From Flavobacteriales bacterium (GTDB lineage Bacteria > Bacteroidota > Bacteroidia > NS11-12g > UBA955), in NCBI GenBank assembly GCA_002737705.1, contig NSIM01000017.1, forward strand, positions 1 through 34,625: 34,625 bases of DNA, written 5' to 3'. Positions 33,027 to 34,625 of this stretch are shown in pieces. The notes beneath the pieces were generated by a model that was not told the DNA's origin, searched no databases, and saw only the letters and a program-made list of their open reading frames with translations. Each line of letters starts with the position of its first letter. Positions within the stretch are counted from its first letter, which is position 1. A program made the position numbers and the translations under genes.

Positions 33027-34019
33027 TTAAAAATAACGTGGCACTTTTGCACGGCTGTTTTCTTTGTAGGGAATCATAAATTGTAATCCAAACTCATGGG
33101 AGCCATTAATGTATTCATTCATGTTCTTAAATTGGCTATCGTAGGAATAGACAACATTGATGCTGGGGTTTATGTGTATTGTGGTCATGATTCCATAAGA
33201 ACCTTCAGATTGCCATGCATATCGTCTGCCTCCCGTCCGATAGAAAGCGCCAATTGAACCGAAGTCTTTATAAAAGGCATGCAGATTTAAATCCATTTGA
33301 ACAGGTATTCCGTTTACGAATTTAATTTGGGTGGTGGGCTTCAATTTAACATCCTCGCTTACATCCAAAACAATGCCACCCATTGCATAATAATGCATTT
33401 GGGTAGCATATTCTACATTCCTCCCGTTTCTCTGATCTGCTGAAATAAACACCATTCGTGGCGAACTAATAGAGGCAAAAAACTTTTCTGAATACAGATA
33501 AATTCCAAATCCTGTCATGGGCGCAGTGATGGAATAATCATTGTTATTAAAGGCGACATCACCGGGCTTGGATAGCTTTAGTTTGGACAACTCGGCACGG
33601 TAATTAAATGCGCCAACACGAAGCCCAACCGCCAATCGCAAATCACGTGTAATTTGTTTGTGATAAGCAATATTTCCTGCAATTTCTGTTTCACTAAACG
33701 GAGAAGCCACTTCAAACTTTCCAATTTTACCGGTTTGAACAGTTAGTCCGACAGCAAAATCTTCGAAGGCCGGCGCATTGGAAATGGGGGAGTGAATGGC
33801 AAGATTATGGTATTTTGGTGCACCAGGATAATTGGCCCATTGAATGCGGGTTAGCTCGCTTGCAACCAATGTTCGCTTTGATCCTGCATATGCTGGATTC
33901 ATCGCCAAAGAATTGTAATCATAATGCGTATACATTTGCTCTTGCTGACCAAACGCAAAACTGCTTAGTACCAGTCCTGTGATGAAAAGCCATTGAGATT
34001 TTGGGATATAAAATTTCAT
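33027..34019 (-). CDS. Type IX secretion PorP/SprF-family outer-membrane protein
   Basis: PorP/SprF proteins are outer-membrane beta-barrel-like proteins of the type IX secretion/gliding system. Each is usually paired with a large secreted adhesin whose attachment it supports. The 330-aa product has a signal peptide (about 1-24, ending SSFAFGQQ) and the family's N-terminal signature YTHYDYNSLAMNPAYAGSK. Next comes RIQWANYPGAPKYHNLAIHSP and the barrel-like repeats GLTVQTGKIGKF and GFGIYLYSEKFFASIS. It lies 17 nt after the stop of a type B sorting-domain protein and 10 nt before the OmpA-family gene. The arrangement resembles sprB-sprF. Which adhesin is its client follows from context only. Confidence 0.93.
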   Translation of the reverse strand: MKFYIPKSQWLFITGLVLSSFAFGQQEQMYTHYDYNSLAMNPAYAGSKRTLVASELTRIQWANYPGAPKYHNLAIHSPISNAPAFEDFAVGLTVQTGKIGKFEVASPFSETEIAGNIAYHKQITRDLRLAVGLRVGAFNYRAELSKLKLSKPGDVAFNNNDYSITAPMTGFGIYLYSEKFFASISSPRMVFISADQRNGRNVEYATQMHYYAMGGIVLDVSEDVKLKPTTQIKFVNGIPVQMDLNLHAFYKDFGSIGAFYRTGGRRYAWQSEGSYGIMTTIHINPSINVVYSYDSQFKNMNEYINGSHEFGLQFMIPYKENSRAKVPRYF

Positions 34020-34036
34020 TTTATTTCTTTGATTAA

Positions 34037-34625
34037 CTAAGGTTTGATATACAAATTTTGGGACAATGTTTTTCCATTATAAATAAATATGAGGTAGTAA
34101 ATGCCTTCGGGGAGAAGCTCATTACCAGCGTATACAGTGTATTTACCGCCAATTCCACTGGTTCCACCCCAATTGTTTTTATATCCCTTACCCGATTTAA
34201 ATACTTCTTGGCCCCAACGATTAAAAATCAAAATCTCAGCATCTTTGTATGACTTTGTCTTGAGTCCTCGTATATAAAGTACATCGTTGTCGCCATCGCC
34301 ATTGGGTGAAATCGCTTCGGGTATAAAAAATTCAGGGTCTATATAATTGGGTATACCGTCGTTGTCATTATCGCCAGTGAGTTCAATACTATCAAGTATT
34401 TCGTCGTCATCAGAATCCAAATCGCGCCAGTTGCCTATGCCATCCCCATCTGTATCAATGGTGCCTTCAATTTTATCCAAGATGCCGTCACCATCGGAGT
34501 CGAAATCGCGCCAGTCGCCTGTGCCATCTGCATCGGTATCAACGGTGCCTTCAATTTTATCCAAGATGCCATCTGCATCGGAATCCAAATCGCGCCAGTC
34601 GCCTGTGCCATCTGCATCTGTGTCA
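34037..34625 (-). CDS. Partial surface adhesin: TSP3 repeats plus T9SS type B C-terminal domain
   Basis: Only the C-terminal portion, about 196 aa, is present; the frame is open through the right edge, so the N-terminus lies outside the window. The visible part has at least two full 28-residue thrombospondin type 3 repeats (DSDADGILDKIEGTVDTDAD pattern), then NDGIPNYIDPEFFIPEAISP. It ends with a classic CHU_C/type B sorting domain: SPNGDGDNDVLYIRG, ILIFNRWGQEVFKSG, LLPEGIYYLIF, and final SQNLYIKP. Family knowledge predicts secretion by the type IX system and display on the surface, with calcium-stabilised repeats. It is the first visible gene of the operon with the PorP/SprF-like and OmpA-family proteins. 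Confidence 0.9.
   Translation of the reverse strand, partial: DTDADGTGDWRDLDSDADGILDKIEGTVDTDADGTGDWRDFDSDGDGILDKIEGTIDTDGDGIGNWRDLDSDDDEILDSIELTGDNDNDGIPNYIDPEFFIPEAISPNGDGDNDVLYIRGLKTKSYKDAEILIFNRWGQEVFKSGKGYKNNWGGTSGIGGKYTVYAGNELLPEGIYYLIFIYNGKTLSQNLYIKP
34397..34625 (-). repeat. 84-bp tandem repeats encoding TSP3 units
   Basis: The unit GATGCC(A/G)TC..CATCGGA.TC.AAATCGCGCC recurs with an 84-bp period (34481 and 34565, with a more diverged copy before), encoding 28 residues each. The array runs off the right edge. The copies are closer to one another than the TSP3 repeats in the OmpA-family gene, consistent with more recent duplication. Confidence 0.88.

Overview
The window is a chromosomal segment from a member of the Bacteroidota. 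Three things point there. It carries type IX secretion genes: a PorP/SprF-like protein and two proteins with gliding-motility/type B C-terminal sorting domains. It carries families typical of the phylum (DUF3276, DUF4199, a YbeY with an Asp in place of the third motif His). Several genes are preceded by the Bacteroidota -7 promoter element TAnnTTTG. I see no tRNA, rRNA, CRISPR array, transposase, integrase or phage gene, so this looks mainly like core chromosome. Nearly all genes lie on the minus strand. The exceptions are two plus-strand pairs, 7879-9845 and 24556-27128.

Layout, left to right. Positions 1-225 are a degenerate G-poor repeat of CCACGCCA-like words. A minus operon follows (4352 down to 286): a secreted type B sorting-domain protein, ybeY and mnmG. 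Next is a pair of M16 peptidase genes (active subunit then inactive partner, 7019-4493), then ssb with its own terminator. After a 384-bp stretch without a convincing gene come two plus-strand genes: a small CxxC zinc-binding protein and an rluB-type pseudouridine synthase with a long basic, repeat-bearing N-terminal extension. The minus strand resumes with menA-menC-rsmF-like, two APC amino-acid permeases, kbl and a GH3-family gene. Upstream of these is a compact DUF4199-plsC-gatC-lolD-like group with 4- and 8-nt overlaps. Then come DUF3276 and an MdlA/BmrC-like ABC exporter.

The rpsO-pnp pair (plus strand) has a strong terminator between the two genes, and pnp ends convergent with a minus-strand sugar-transferase pair. 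In that pair a GT87-like gene overlaps a GT39-like gene that is broken in a run of eight C residues; removing one C restores a 406-aa frame. The right end is a surface operon: a partial TSP3-repeat type B adhesin running off the window, a PorP/SprF-like protein, and a large PD40/OmpA/TSP3/SPOR-like protein that probably anchors the system to peptidoglycan.

The most interesting items are the C8-tract frameshift, which is a candidate phase-variable glycosyltransferase; the terminator that lies upstream of that gene's stop codon; the adhesin-PorP-OmpA triad; the degenerate repeat at the left edge; the 22-bp perfect inverted repeat at 22090-22142; and promoter elements lying only 4-9 nt before start codons. 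I did not find a clearly new defence or mobile system.
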